Of a stretch of DNA of 64,000 nt, positions 20,983 to 30,537 are shown one piece after another. Each line of letters begins with the position of its first letter. The first letter of the stretch is position 1. The stretch comes from an uncultured Devosia sp. (GTDB taxonomy: Bacteria; Pseudomonadota; Alphaproteobacteria; Rhizobiales; Devosiaceae). The notes below the pieces were generated by a model, which did not search any database, was not told the DNA's origin, and worked only from the letters and a program-made list of their open reading frames with translations. The stretch lies in the NCBI RefSeq assembly GCF_913055165.1, contig NZ_CAJXJS010000002.1, forward strand, positions 62,001 through 126,000, in the 5' to 3' direction. Position numbers and translations under genes: made by a program.

Positions 20983-21045
20983 ATGCTGGACGTGAATATG
21001 CGTTTGTCCTTGCAAAGGCAACCGGCCTTGACCGGACGCTACGAA

Positions 21046-21231
21046 TTATCTGTTGGCTGAGCCGAACCCAGGGCCTTTCGAGCCAGTCGAATCGTCATCG
21101 GCCGGGTCGACTGGCTGGTCCTGTTCGGTGCCGTCGGGACGATGACCCAGATCATCTATGTTATCGTCCTGCTGCTCGCCGCGCTCCGTCTCCAAAGGCG
21201 CGGGTTCGGTTCGATGCTTGTCCTCGACCAT
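21046..21231 (-). CDS. Small acidic hypothetical protein
   Basis: 61-aa ORF, hydrophilic (MVEDKHRTEPAPLETERGEQQDDN...); weak coding evidence. Confidence 0.35.
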   Translation of the reverse strand: MVEDKHRTEPAPLETERGEQQDDNIDDLGHRPDGTEQDQPVDPADDDSTGSKGPGFGSANR

Positions 21232-21323
21232 ATAAACTCTCCTTGCTGATATCGGAGCAATTCGGAGTTCCATCGAGCGTTCCATCACACTGGGCAGAGC
21301 AGTGTGGGCCGGGCGCCGTGCGG

Positions 21324-21536
21324 CTAGCCGCGTTTGCCAGAGGGGCTGGGACGCTTGAACTGGTCGGTCAGGGCCAGGAGAACGACCATATGCAGCCGCT
21401 CGGGCGTATTGGGCGGCTTGAGGCATTTCACACGGGAAGAGACGGTATATTTGGCGCCGTCTCGCTCGCCGGTCGCGGTGTAAAGCAAATACTTGCTTGC
21501 TTCGTCATAGTAGGCCGAGGTCACCTTGAACTGCAT
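21324..21536 (-). CDS. Hypothetical protein
   Basis: MQFKVTSAYYDEASKYLLYTATGERDGAKYTVSSRVKCL...; plausible globular composition in an otherwise empty interval. Confidence 0.45.
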   Translation of the reverse strand: MQFKVTSAYYDEASKYLLYTATGERDGAKYTVSSRVKCLKPPNTPERLHMVVLLALTDQFKRPSPSGKRG

Positions 21537-21679
21537 CGACTGCCTGTTTCTCACCAGCCCTCGGCGTGGCAAATGCCGACCGCCCTTCTGCCCGCCCCGC
21601 AGTGCGCGCCAGAAAATTCACCCTGCCCCACGCAGCCTATTGCATAAGCGATTGGCGTCCAATAGGTACAGCGGCCAGA

Positions 21680-21753
21680 GGCCGCGTGGCGGAGTGGTTA
21701 CGCAGCGGATTGCAAATCCGTGTACTCCGGTTCGATTCCGGACGCGGCCTCCA
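21680..21753 (+). tRNA. tRNA-Cys(GCA)
   Basis: GGCCGCG/CGCGGCC acceptor, anticodon loop TTGCAAA, GGTTCGATTCC T-arm, encoded CCA. Confidence 0.95.
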
Positions 21754-21841
21754 GTTTCCAGCGACATGAGGGTTGGTGACCGGGTGGCGCCGAGGGGTGC
21801 AAGCGGCTAGCTTGCGCGGCGTTCAAGTCCAGGGAATCGCC

Positions 21842-23029
21842 ATGTCCGTCGGCGCAGCATCACTCAACCGTTCCGATTTTGCCCAACCCGTCATGGCAGG
21901 AGCGCTTGCGGCGATCGTGGGCAGCGCAAGCACGTTCACGCTCATACTGGCTGCGCTGAGCGCTGCCGGAGCCACGCCGCAACAGGCGGGATCCGGGCTG
22001 TTTTCCATCTGCCTGGCCATCGCCATACTTAATATTGTGGTTGCATGGCGGGTTCGCATACCCGTGAGCTTTGCCTGGAGTACGCCGGGGGCGGCGTTCC
22101 TGCTGACGGTGGGAGAACCCGTTGGCGGATTTCCTGCGGTGGCCGGCGCCTTTCTCGTCTGTGCGGGTCTTGTGATTCTCACTGGGCTGATCAGGCCACT
22201 CGCGCGTGCCATTGCGGCCATCCCTTCAGCCATTGCCAATGCGATGCTGGCCGGCATGCTGCTGACGCTGTGCCTTGCGCCGCTCAACGCCGTCGGCGAA
22301 ATGCCCTGGCATGCCCTGCCCATCATTGCGGTCTGGGCGCTTGGCCTGCGCTTTGCGCGCCGCTATGCGGTGCCGCTCGCCGTGGTGGCCACGGGTATCA
22401 TTCTCGCCACAACGACTCAGTTGCCGCCCGACACTTTTGACGGCGCCTGGCCTACGCTTGTCCCGGTTCTGCCCAGCTTCACGATCGATGCGATCGTACG
22501 CATTGCGTTGCCGCTCTATGTGGTAACCATGGCGTCACAGAACTTGCCGGGCATCGCCGTGATGCAGGCCAATGGATACAAATTGCAGCCTGGTCCACTG
22601 TTCGTCCTGACTGGCTTGGCCAGCGCCGCCACCGCGGCCGTGGGCGGTATTACCAGCAATCTGGCCGCCATCACCGCAGCCATTTGCGCCGGCCCCGAAT
22701 CCCATAGCGATCCGGATCGCCGATGGCCTGCACCTGTTGCCGCCGGAACGACCTATATGCTGCTCGGTCTGGTGGCCGGACTGGCCGCAGCCTTTGTGGC
22801 GGCCGTGCCCCCAGTCTTGATTCAGGCCGTGGCCGGACTGGCGCTTTTTTCCAGCCTGGCGGGCGCTTTGGCCGGTGCACTGGCGGCCGAGGAAGCACGG
22901 CTTCCCGCCATTCTAACCTTTGTAACCACCGCCTCAGGAATCACTGTGGCCGGGGTGGGGGCACCCTTCTGGGGACTTGTGGGCGGCATCGCATTGCTGA
23001 TTCTGCTGCGGCAGGGCCAAGGGAAGTGA
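21842..23029 (+). CDS. BenE-family (benzoate/H+ symporter-like) membrane transporter
   Basis: Polytopic; AWSTPGAAFLLT, IPSAIANAMLAGMLLTLC, MASQNLPGIAVMQANGY. Confidence 0.88.
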   Translation: MSVGAASLNRSDFAQPVMAGALAAIVGSASTFTLILAALSAAGATPQQAGSGLFSICLAIAILNIVVAWRVRIPVSFAWSTPGAAFLLTVGEPVGGFPAVAGAFLVCAGLVILTGLIRPLARAIAAIPSAIANAMLAGMLLTLCLAPLNAVGEMPWHALPIIAVWALGLRFARRYAVPLAVVATGIILATTTQLPPDTFDGAWPTLVPVLPSFTIDAIVRIALPLYVVTMASQNLPGIAVMQANGYKLQPGPLFVLTGLASAATAAVGGITSNLAAITAAICAGPESHSDPDRRWPAPVAAGTTYMLLGLVAGLAAAFVAAVPPVLIQAVAGLALFSSLAGALAGALAAEEARLPAILTFVTTASGITVAGVGAPFWGLVGGIALLILLRQGQGK

Positions 23030-23637
23030 CCGTATTCGCTGTCATATTGGCCGGTGGCTCTGGCAGCCGCCTTGGCCAGGTGCGGAAGGCGGACCTCCGC
23101 GTCGGCGGAAGGACGCTGCTTCAACGGGTCATAGATCAGCTTGGCCTCAGTCATGAAACACTTCTGGTATCGACGGGTCGAGATGGCGCCAATGGCGGTT
23201 TTGGGATTGGCCTGACTGACCTCGATCTGCCCATTGGTGGCCCGCTTGCAGGACTGATTGCGGCGGCCAGCCATATTCGCGAGACAGCGCAACCGGACAC
23301 AATCCTGCTTTCGGTCGCGGTCGACACGCCATTTCTTCCGGACAACTTTGTGCCCAGGCTGGTGGATGCACTTTCCGGGGGCGCCCGTGCGGCGCAGGCG
23401 AGCTGGCGCGGAAATATCTACCCCACCAATGCGGCCTGGCGTGTTTCGGATTTGGCCAGCTTGCCTGAGCGGATCGGGGCCGGCACCGCACCCCGTAGCG
23501 CCAAGGCTTTGCTGGCCGAGCTGGGCGCGGTGGAGGTAGATTGGGCAGACGCATGTGACGTCGATCCCTTCGCCAATCTCAACACGATGGAAGACCTGAT
23601 CGGTCTGTCCCGCCGGGCCCGTTCGTCAGAGGAGTGA
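23026..23637 (+). CDS. mobA: Molybdenum cofactor guanylyltransferase-like NTP transferase
   Basis: FAVILAGGSGSRLGQVRKADLRVGGRTLLQRVID; GTG start overlaps the stop of the previous gene. Confidence 0.82.
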   Translation: MTVFAVILAGGSGSRLGQVRKADLRVGGRTLLQRVIDQLGLSHETLLVSTGRDGANGGFGIGLTDLDLPIGGPLAGLIAAASHIRETAQPDTILLSVAVDTPFLPDNFVPRLVDALSGGARAAQASWRGNIYPTNAAWRVSDLASLPERIGAGTAPRSAKALLAELGAVEVDWADACDVDPFANLNTMEDLIGLSRRARSSEE

Positions 23638-23732
23638 CAACTTATTCACACGAGGCGAGATTAGGGGCTTGGCAAACCGGATCGGTTTGGGTACACGGAC
23701 CACGCCTTCGCAAAGAGGGCGCACGAAAGTGT

Positions 23733-23808
23733 TCCGCGATAGCTCAGTTGGTAGAGCGTTCGACTGTTAATCGAATGGTCGCTGGTTCGAGTCCAGCTCG
23801 CGGAGCCA
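23733..23808 (+). tRNA. tRNA-Asn(GTT)
   Basis: TCCGCGA/TCGCGGA acceptor, anticodon loop CTGTTAA, encoded CCA. Confidence 0.96.
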
Positions 23809-23902
23809 TTTCCCTTCATCCCCAATTGGCCGTTATCCCACGATTGCCCTTGCGCGCTGACTGGCGTAGGACGGCAGTATTTCGACATTCCGGCGATTTT
23901 TC

Positions 23903-25123
23903 ATGACCACCATTGCCGCCGCTCCCGCGCCGGACGCGCAACGCACCGCGCTGACGATCATACTTGCCGTCAGCGGCGCCCATTTGCTGAACGACCTATT
24001 GCAGTTCATGCTGCCCGCGCTCTATCCGTTGCTCAAGGAAAGCTATGGCTTGAGCTACCTGCAGATCGGACTGCTGACGCTGGGCCAGCAAATCACGGCC
24101 TGCCTTCTGCAACCGGCATTCGGGCTTTCGGGTGACATCAAGCCGAAACCCTATTGGCTGGCATTGTCCATGGCCATCGTCGCGGCGGGGGTCGCCATGC
24201 TGGCGGCGGCCAATGGTTTCTGGCTGCTGTTTGCCGCTTCGGTCGTCCTAGGTACAGGATCGGCCCTTTTCCATCCGGAGGCGTCGCGGGTGGCGCGAAT
24301 GGCCTCAGGCGGCCGGCTGGGCTTCGCGCAATCCCTGTTCCAGGTGGGTGGTAACGCCGGAACGGCACTCGGCCCCCTCGCGGCTGCGTTGATTCTACTG
24401 CCCATGGGGCAGGCAAGCGTATTCTGGTTCCTGATCGTGGCCGCCCTCGGCCTCTTGCTCATGACCCATGTGGGACGCTGGTTTGTCGATCACCAACGGC
24501 AGTCGGCCGCGCGACCCGCGGCAATCATCCGCAAACCCGCACTGTCGCGGCAACGGCTGATAGTGGCCTTCGCGGTGATCGGGGCCCTGCTCCTGAGCAA
24601 GTTCATCTATATCGAGGGCCTCAAAAGCTATTATGCCTTCTTCCTGATCGAGAAGTTCGCGCTCTCGGCCCAGGAGGCGCAGTTCTATCTCTTTGCTTTC
24701 CTGGGTGCAGTGGCGGCAGGGACGTTTATCGGGGGGCCTGTGGGGGACAAATATGGGCGCCTCGCCGTGATCTGGGTGTCGATCCTGGGCGCCCTGCCCT
24801 TCACCCTGGCCCTGCCCTATCTCGACCTGTTCTGGACCTGTGTGATGAGCATCATGGTCGGGCTCATCCTGTCCTCGGCATTTTCGGCAATGGTGGTCTA
24901 TGCCCAGGAACTGGTGCCGGGAAAAGTGGGCATGATTGCCGGTTTCGTGTTCGGATTCGCCTTTGGCATTGGCGCGCTTGGCGCCGCGGTAATGGGCGCT
25001 CTGGCAGACTGGATCGGCATGATCGCCGTCTTCCAGATTTGCGCCTTCCTGCCAGCCTTGGGTATTCTGACTGTCTTCCTGCCGCGGACGGCTGAACTGC
25101 ATCCTGAGAGGATTACATCATGA
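23903..25123 (+). CDS. MFS transporter, fosmidomycin-resistance (Fsr) type
   Basis: 12-TM; HLLNDLLQFMLPALYPLLKESYGLSYLQIGLL; FHPEASRVARMASGGRLGFAQSLFQVGGNAGTALGPL. Confidence 0.88.
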   Translation: MTTIAAAPAPDAQRTALTIILAVSGAHLLNDLLQFMLPALYPLLKESYGLSYLQIGLLTLGQQITACLLQPAFGLSGDIKPKPYWLALSMAIVAAGVAMLAAANGFWLLFAASVVLGTGSALFHPEASRVARMASGGRLGFAQSLFQVGGNAGTALGPLAAALILLPMGQASVFWFLIVAALGLLLMTHVGRWFVDHQRQSAARPAAIIRKPALSRQRLIVAFAVIGALLLSKFIYIEGLKSYYAFFLIEKFALSAQEAQFYLFAFLGAVAAGTFIGGPVGDKYGRLAVIWVSILGALPFTLALPYLDLFWTCVMSIMVGLILSSAFSAMVVYAQELVPGKVGMIAGFVFGFAFGIGALGAAVMGALADWIGMIAVFQICAFLPALGILTVFLPRTAELHPERITS

Positions 25124-25572
25124 GCGATGGCATGGATGATGATGGCGAAAGCCAGATCACGCTGACGCGGACCATTGCCGCGCATGTGTCCGACGTTTTC
25201 GCCGCCTGGACGGACCCGGCCCTGATCGAACAATGGGAAGCGGACGAGGCCGAGTTCGACGCCTTTGAAGGCGGGCAGTACCGCTTTGTCACCTTTGCCG
25301 AAGACGAGGATGAGGCCGACCACGAAGTCAGCGGCGACGTCCTGACCTTCGTGGAGGATGAGCGCCTTGTGCTGTCCTGGATCCACAAGGATGAAGGTGA
25401 CGACAGCGAACTGATCTTCGTGCTCGACATTGCGTTCATGGCCATTGGTGATGACAGCACCCGCATCACCCTTACCGAACGTGGCTTGCCTCACGCGGAT
25501 GCGCAGACCCGCATCTTCTCGATGGAGGCCTGGAACGCGGCTCTGGAGGAACTGGCCGAACTTCTGGAATAA
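25120..25572 (+). CDS. SRPBCC/AHSA1-domain protein
   Basis: LTRTIAAHVSDVFAAWTDPALIEQWEADE; overlaps the MFS stop (ATGA). Confidence 0.83.
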   Translation: MSDGMDDDGESQITLTRTIAAHVSDVFAAWTDPALIEQWEADEAEFDAFEGGQYRFVTFAEDEDEADHEVSGDVLTFVEDERLVLSWIHKDEGDDSELIFVLDIAFMAIGDDSTRITLTERGLPHADAQTRIFSMEAWNAALEELAELLE

Positions 25573-25626
25573 TTCCAAACCATCCTGGTGCCGGCGACGT
25601 AGTGCAGGAATACCAAGAGGTTTTCC

Positions 25627-27045
25627 ATGCCTACACACCTTGTCTGGTTGCGCAACGATCTGCGACTGTCCGACAATCCTGCCCTCGCAGCCGCATGCCG
25701 TTCGGGCGAACGCATCGTAGCGCTCTATATCCACGAAACCGATGATGACATGCGGGCTCCCGGCGCCGCTGCGCGCTGGTGGCTGCACCACGGGCTGAAG
25801 GCGCTTGCAGGATCGCTGGCCGATATCGGGGTGCCGCTGCGGGTCGAAACGGGCCCGGCCCGGGCGGTAATGGACGAGGTCCTGCGCGAAACGGGCGCTG
25901 AGGCACTTCACTGGAACCGGCGCTATGCGCCGGCAGATCGTCGGCGGGATGCGGAAATCAAATCCGCTCTCCGCGATAAGGACGTGACCGTCACGTCCTA
26001 CCCCGGCAATGTGCTTGTCGAACCCTGGGATATCGAGACCGGGCAAGGAAAGCCCTATTCAGTGTTCACCCCGTTCTGGAAGTCGCTCAAAGAGCAACAC
26101 ATTGATCAGCCGCTGGCCCGTCCATCCCGCAGAGGGGACAAGATCAAGGCGCCGGCGATCGACACCGGATATGAGCAGCCGCATTGGGCGGACAAGCTTG
26201 TGCCGTACTGGACGGTCGGGGAAGCCTCCGCACAGGAGCGGCTCGACATTTTCCTTGACCAGCAGGTTGCCGGCTACCCCCGAGATCGCGACTTTCCCGG
26301 CGTGGACGCGACCTCCCGATTGTCGCCGCATCTGCGGTTCGGCGAGATCAGCGCCCGGCAGATCTGGCACGCTACACGGGCCCATGCGCATGCGCACCCG
26401 GACAAGGCCGCGGCGATCGAGAAATTCCTGTCCGAGCTGGCCTGGCGCGACTTCAGCCATCACCAGTTGTATCATCGACACGACATCCGCCAGGTACCGA
26501 TGCAGCGCAAATTCCAGGACCTGTCCTGGCGCAAGGCTCCGGAACAGTTGCGGGCATGGCAAATGGGCCGCACCGGCATTCCGATCATCGATGCGGGGAT
26601 GCGGGAGCTTTGGGAGACCGGCTATATGCACAATCGCGTACGCATGCTGGTGGCCTCCTTTCTGAGCAAGAATTTGTTGATCGACTGGCGCCTGGGCGAG
26701 CAGTGGTTCTGGGATTGCCTGGTCGATGCCGATGAGGCGAACAATCCGGCAAGCTGGCAATGGGTCGCGGGCTGCGGGCTGGACGCGGCACCCTATTTCC
26801 GCATCTTCAATCCGGTAACCCAGGGCGAACGCTTTGACCCCAATGGCACCTATGTACGGCGGTGGGTTCCCGAAATCGCGGCGTTGCCCGACAAGCACAT
26901 TCACGATCCGTCCAGCGCCGAGGCGGACAGACTGCGCGAAGCGGGCGTGGTGCCCGGTGAGACCTATCCCCGAGCCATGGTCGATCTCAAGGCGACGCGC
27001 GCCCGCGCCCTTGAGGCCTTCGGTGCGCTGCCATCGCCAGGATAG
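25627..27045 (+). CDS. phr: Deoxyribodipyrimidine photolyase
   Basis: HLVWLRNDLRLSDNPAL; WRDFSHHQLYH; DWRLGEQWFWDCLVDADEANNPASWQWVAGCG. Confidence 0.95.
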   Translation: MPTHLVWLRNDLRLSDNPALAAACRSGERIVALYIHETDDDMRAPGAAARWWLHHGLKALAGSLADIGVPLRVETGPARAVMDEVLRETGAEALHWNRRYAPADRRRDAEIKSALRDKDVTVTSYPGNVLVEPWDIETGQGKPYSVFTPFWKSLKEQHIDQPLARPSRRGDKIKAPAIDTGYEQPHWADKLVPYWTVGEASAQERLDIFLDQQVAGYPRDRDFPGVDATSRLSPHLRFGEISARQIWHATRAHAHAHPDKAAAIEKFLSELAWRDFSHHQLYHRHDIRQVPMQRKFQDLSWRKAPEQLRAWQMGRTGIPIIDAGMRELWETGYMHNRVRMLVASFLSKNLLIDWRLGEQWFWDCLVDADEANNPASWQWVAGCGLDAAPYFRIFNPVTQGERFDPNGTYVRRWVPEIAALPDKHIHDPSSAEADRLREAGVVPGETYPRAMVDLKATRARALEAFGALPSPG

Positions 27046-27207
27046 CAAATCTCAAGCAAATTCATGCTCCGGGGGCACAGCGGTGCGAGTGCCCCTTGCG
27101 CCGCGAGGCTGATCCGGGAAAAGCCCTGCCGAATCCTGCGCTTGCCGCTTGCCGCCACCTCATCGCCCCCCTACGATAAAGGTCTTACTCCCCTAGAAAA
27201 CAGATCC

Positions 27208-28257
27208 ATGGCCAAGCACGAAGACCTTATCTCCGCCATCGGCAACACGCCGCTGATCCGCCTCAATCGCGTGTCCACGCTGACCGGTTGCGATATCTGG
27301 GGCAAGGCGGAGTTTCTCAATCCCGGCCAGTCGGTCAAGGATCGCGCGGCGCTGTTCATCATCCATGATGCGGTCAAATCGGGGAAGCTGAAGCCGGGTG
27401 GCACCATTGTCGAGGGCACGGCGGGCAATACCGGCATCGGGTTAACACTGGTTGCCAATTCGCTGGGGTTCAAAAGCGTCATCGTCATCCCCGAAACCCA
27501 GAGCCAAGAAAAGAAGGATGCGCTCAGGCTCTATGGTGCGGAACTGATCGAGGTGCCGGCCAAGCCCTATCGCAACCCCAACAACTACATCAAGATTTCC
27601 GGGCGGCTGGCCGAAAAGCTCAATGATGAGCTGCCCAACGGCGCCATCTGGGCCAACCAGTTCGACAATGTCTCGAACAGACGCGCGCATGTGGAAACCA
27701 CGGGGCCGGAAATCTGGCAGCAGACCAATGGGCGCATCGATGGCTTCATCTGCGCGGTGGGGTCAGGCGGGACGCTGGCGGGCGTTGCCGAAGCGCTGCG
27801 CGCCCGCAATCCGGACATCAAGATCGGCCTGGCCGATCCCGAGGGTGCGGCGCTCTACGAATATTATGCCCATGGTGAGCTGAAATCCTCAGGTGACTCG
27901 ATCACCGAGGGTATTGGCCAGGGTCGCATCACAGCCAATCTCGAAGGCCTGACGGTCGACATGCCCTACCGCATTCCGGACGCAGAGGCCCTGCCCTATA
28001 TCTACGACCTGCTCGAGCATGAGGGTCTGTGCCTTGGGGGATCGAGCGCCATCAATATCGCCGGCGCGGTGCGCATGGCCCGCGACCTCGGCCCCGGCAA
28101 GACGATCGTCACCGTGCTGTGCGACTACGGCAACCGCTATGCGAGCAAGATCTTCAACCCGAGCTTCCTGCGCGGCAAGAATCTGCCCGTTCCCCAATGG
28201 CTGGAACAGCGCGCACCCATCGACATTTCCAGCGTCATGGTGGCCGACCCCGCTTGA
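27208..28257 (+). CDS. cysK: Cysteine synthase A
   Basis: IGNTPLIRLNRVS, NPGQSVKDRAA, EGTAGNTGIGL, GSGGTLAGV. Confidence 0.94.
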   Translation: MAKHEDLISAIGNTPLIRLNRVSTLTGCDIWGKAEFLNPGQSVKDRAALFIIHDAVKSGKLKPGGTIVEGTAGNTGIGLTLVANSLGFKSVIVIPETQSQEKKDALRLYGAELIEVPAKPYRNPNNYIKISGRLAEKLNDELPNGAIWANQFDNVSNRRAHVETTGPEIWQQTNGRIDGFICAVGSGGTLAGVAEALRARNPDIKIGLADPEGAALYEYYAHGELKSSGDSITEGIGQGRITANLEGLTVDMPYRIPDAEALPYIYDLLEHEGLCLGGSSAINIAGAVRMARDLGPGKTIVTVLCDYGNRYASKIFNPSFLRGKNLPVPQWLEQRAPIDISSVMVADPA

Positions 28258-28321
28258 GCCGGGCCAAACTGAGTGCGGCGAGCGCGACAGGTCATTGCTC
28301 CCGACCCTTGGCCTGATACAC

Positions 28322-28349
28322 TGACCCTTCAGACTTTGCTGAAGGGTCA
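28322..28349 (+). promoter_or_regulatory. Perfect inverted repeat covering the cls ribosome-binding site
   Basis: TGACCCTTCAG-actttg-CTGAAGGGTCA, 11-bp stem, ending 2 nt before GTG start at 28352; SD-like GAAGGG lies in the 3' arm. Confidence 0.75.
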
Positions 28350-28351
28350 TC

Positions 28352-29803
28352 GTGTTCGGAATAGACGACATTTTACGCGCCGTGGTGGCAGACCTGCATC
28401 TCGTGGCGCTCATCATGGGTGTCGTCTATCTCCTGGCCATTGTCTGCGCCATCCGGGAGATTCTCAATTCCCGCACCCCGCAGGGTTCCATCGCCTGGCT
28501 GCTCTCGCTGCTGCTGCTGCCCATTCCCACCGTCTTGCTCTACCTGATTTTCGGGTGGAAGCTTTTCGACGACTATGCCACCGACCGGATGCAGAATGGC
28601 CGGGCCAACAGGCCGTTGCGCGCACGCGACCTGGCGTTGATCGATGGGGAAACAGACGCCAAATGGCCCGTACAGGTGCAGGTGTCGGAACTGCCGTTCC
28701 TCAAGGGCAATGAGGTCGAACTGCTTGTGAATGGCGAAGCGACTTTCGAGTCGATTTTCGCCGGCATAGAGGCCGCAAAAGAATACCTCCTGGTACAGTT
28801 CTACATATTTCGCGACGATCGCCTCGGACGGCAGCTCGCCGACTTGCTGATCGCCAAGGCGCGTGCGGGCGTGGCTGTCTATCTGCTCTACGATGATGTC
28901 GGCAGTACCTGGACTCCCAAGCGCTATTGGCGAGAATTGGCTGAGGCAGGCGTGAAAGTGTCGAGCTTCAATGGCCGACACAAGCTGCTGCGCCTATTCG
29001 GCCCCACACGCATCAACTATCGCAATCACCGCAAAATCGTTGTGGCCGACGGCAAGCATGCCTGGGTGGGCGGGCTCAATGTCGGTGTGGAGTATATGGG
29101 CGAGGATCCCAAGCTGGGCGCGTGGCGAGACACACACGTCAAGATTTCCGGGCCGGCCTCGCTGGGTTGTGCCCTGCTGTTCAACGAGGATTGGGAATGG
29201 GCAACGGGCGAGCGGCTTCCAAATCGGCCGCCTGCGGACCTCGAAACATTTGGCGACAAATCCGTGCTGGTCATGGGGAGTGGTCCGGCTGACAAACTCG
29301 AGGAATGCGCCATTGCCTTCACGGACCTGATTGGCCGGGCCCGGAAGCGGCTGTGGATTGTCAGTCCCTATTTCGTGCCGGATACCGACATCCGCACGGC
29401 TTTGTTTGCCGCCAGGCTGCGGGGGGTCGATGTGCGGATCATGCTGCCGGACAATCCCGACCACTTGCTGGTCTGGTTGGCCAGCATGGCGCATGCCGAC
29501 GCCATGGTACTGCACGACATCGCCGTCTATCGCTACACGGCCGGCTTCCTGCATCAGAAGGTGGTGTTGGTGGATGACGAAATGGCGACCATAGGCAGTG
29601 TCAATTTCGACAACCGTTCTTTCGCCATTAATTTCGAAATTACCCTTTGGTTCACGGATGCGGGCACAATTGCAGGCGTAGACGACATGCTGTCCAAAGA
29701 CTTTGAATCCTGCCGGCAGGTTGGCCTGGCCGAGGTGCAATCGCGCCATCGGGGGCTTTATCTGGCCACCCAGGCGGCACGCCTGCTGTCCCCTGTGCTT
29801 TGA
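28352..29803 (+). CDS. cls: Cardiolipin synthase (two PLD/HKD motifs)
   Basis: NYRNHRKIVVADGKHAWVGGLN and FLHQKVVLVDDEMATIGSVNFDNRSF. Confidence 0.94.
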   Translation: MFGIDDILRAVVADLHLVALIMGVVYLLAIVCAIREILNSRTPQGSIAWLLSLLLLPIPTVLLYLIFGWKLFDDYATDRMQNGRANRPLRARDLALIDGETDAKWPVQVQVSELPFLKGNEVELLVNGEATFESIFAGIEAAKEYLLVQFYIFRDDRLGRQLADLLIAKARAGVAVYLLYDDVGSTWTPKRYWRELAEAGVKVSSFNGRHKLLRLFGPTRINYRNHRKIVVADGKHAWVGGLNVGVEYMGEDPKLGAWRDTHVKISGPASLGCALLFNEDWEWATGERLPNRPPADLETFGDKSVLVMGSGPADKLEECAIAFTDLIGRARKRLWIVSPYFVPDTDIRTALFAARLRGVDVRIMLPDNPDHLLVWLASMAHADAMVLHDIAVYRYTAGFLHQKVVLVDDEMATIGSVNFDNRSFAINFEITLWFTDAGTIAGVDDMLSKDFESCRQVGLAEVQSRHRGLYLATQAARLLSPVL

Positions 29804-29811
29804 GAGACGCG

Positions 29812-30525
29812 ATGACCCAGTTCCTTTTCCGCGACGACGCCTATCTGCAATCGACTACCGCGCAGGTGATCGAGGTGACTACAGACGGCGGTATCATTCT
29901 CGACAAGACGATCTTCTACGCAACGTCAGGTGGGCAGCCGGGCGACAGCGGCCGGATCGTGCGCGGCGATGGCACGGTTATCGCGATAGCAACCGCCACA
30001 CACCCAGACGGTGACAAGGCGCGGATCGTGCATCTAACCGGCAGTGGCGCCAACGCGCCCGCCTCGGGAGAGATGGTGACGCTGAACATTGATTGGGAAC
30101 GCCGGTACCGCCTGATGCGGATGCACACGGCGCTGCATTTGTTGTCAGTAATCTTCCCGTTCCCCGTTACCGGCGGCTCGATTGGCGAAGACAAAGGGCG
30201 CCTGGATTTCGACATGCCCGAAGTGCCGGAGGACCTGGGTGCCCTGGAAAACCAGCTCAACGCCATGATCGACGCAGACCATCCGGTCACCTCGGAATGG
30301 ATCACGGACGCAGAAATGGAAGCCAAGGCAGAGCTGGTCAAGACGATGAAGGTGAAGCCGCCGATGGGTCAGGGCAAGGTACGGCTGGTCCGTATCGGCG
30401 ATATCGATCTGCAGCCTTGCGGCGGCACCCATGTTGCCGGAACCGCCGAGATCGGCAGAGTGGTCCTGGGCAAGATCGAGAAGAAGGGCAAGCAGAACCG
30501 TCGGGTCAACTTGCTCTTTGCGTGA
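29812..30525 (+). CDS. Alanyl-tRNA editing protein AlaX
   Basis: TIFYATSGGQPGDSGRI, RMHTALHLLSVIFP, CGGTHVAGTAEIG. Confidence 0.92.
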   Translation: MTQFLFRDDAYLQSTTAQVIEVTTDGGIILDKTIFYATSGGQPGDSGRIVRGDGTVIAIATATHPDGDKARIVHLTGSGANAPASGEMVTLNIDWERRYRLMRMHTALHLLSVIFPFPVTGGSIGEDKGRLDFDMPEVPEDLGALENQLNAMIDADHPVTSEWITDAEMEAKAELVKTMKVKPPMGQGKVRLVRIGDIDLQPCGGTHVAGTAEIGRVVLGKIEKKGKQNRRVNLLFA

Positions 30526-30537
30526 GCGCGACGGTGA

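Noticed and set aside
23026-23029. BenE-like/mobA-like overlap as a novel functional pair
   Set aside because: A GTGA-type overlap only shows co-transcription; no evidence for linked function.
21680-23808. tRNA-Cys/tRNA-Asn region as an integration site for a genomic island
   Set aside because: No integrase, direct repeat of a tRNA 3' end, or compositional break seen; flanking genes look chromosomal.
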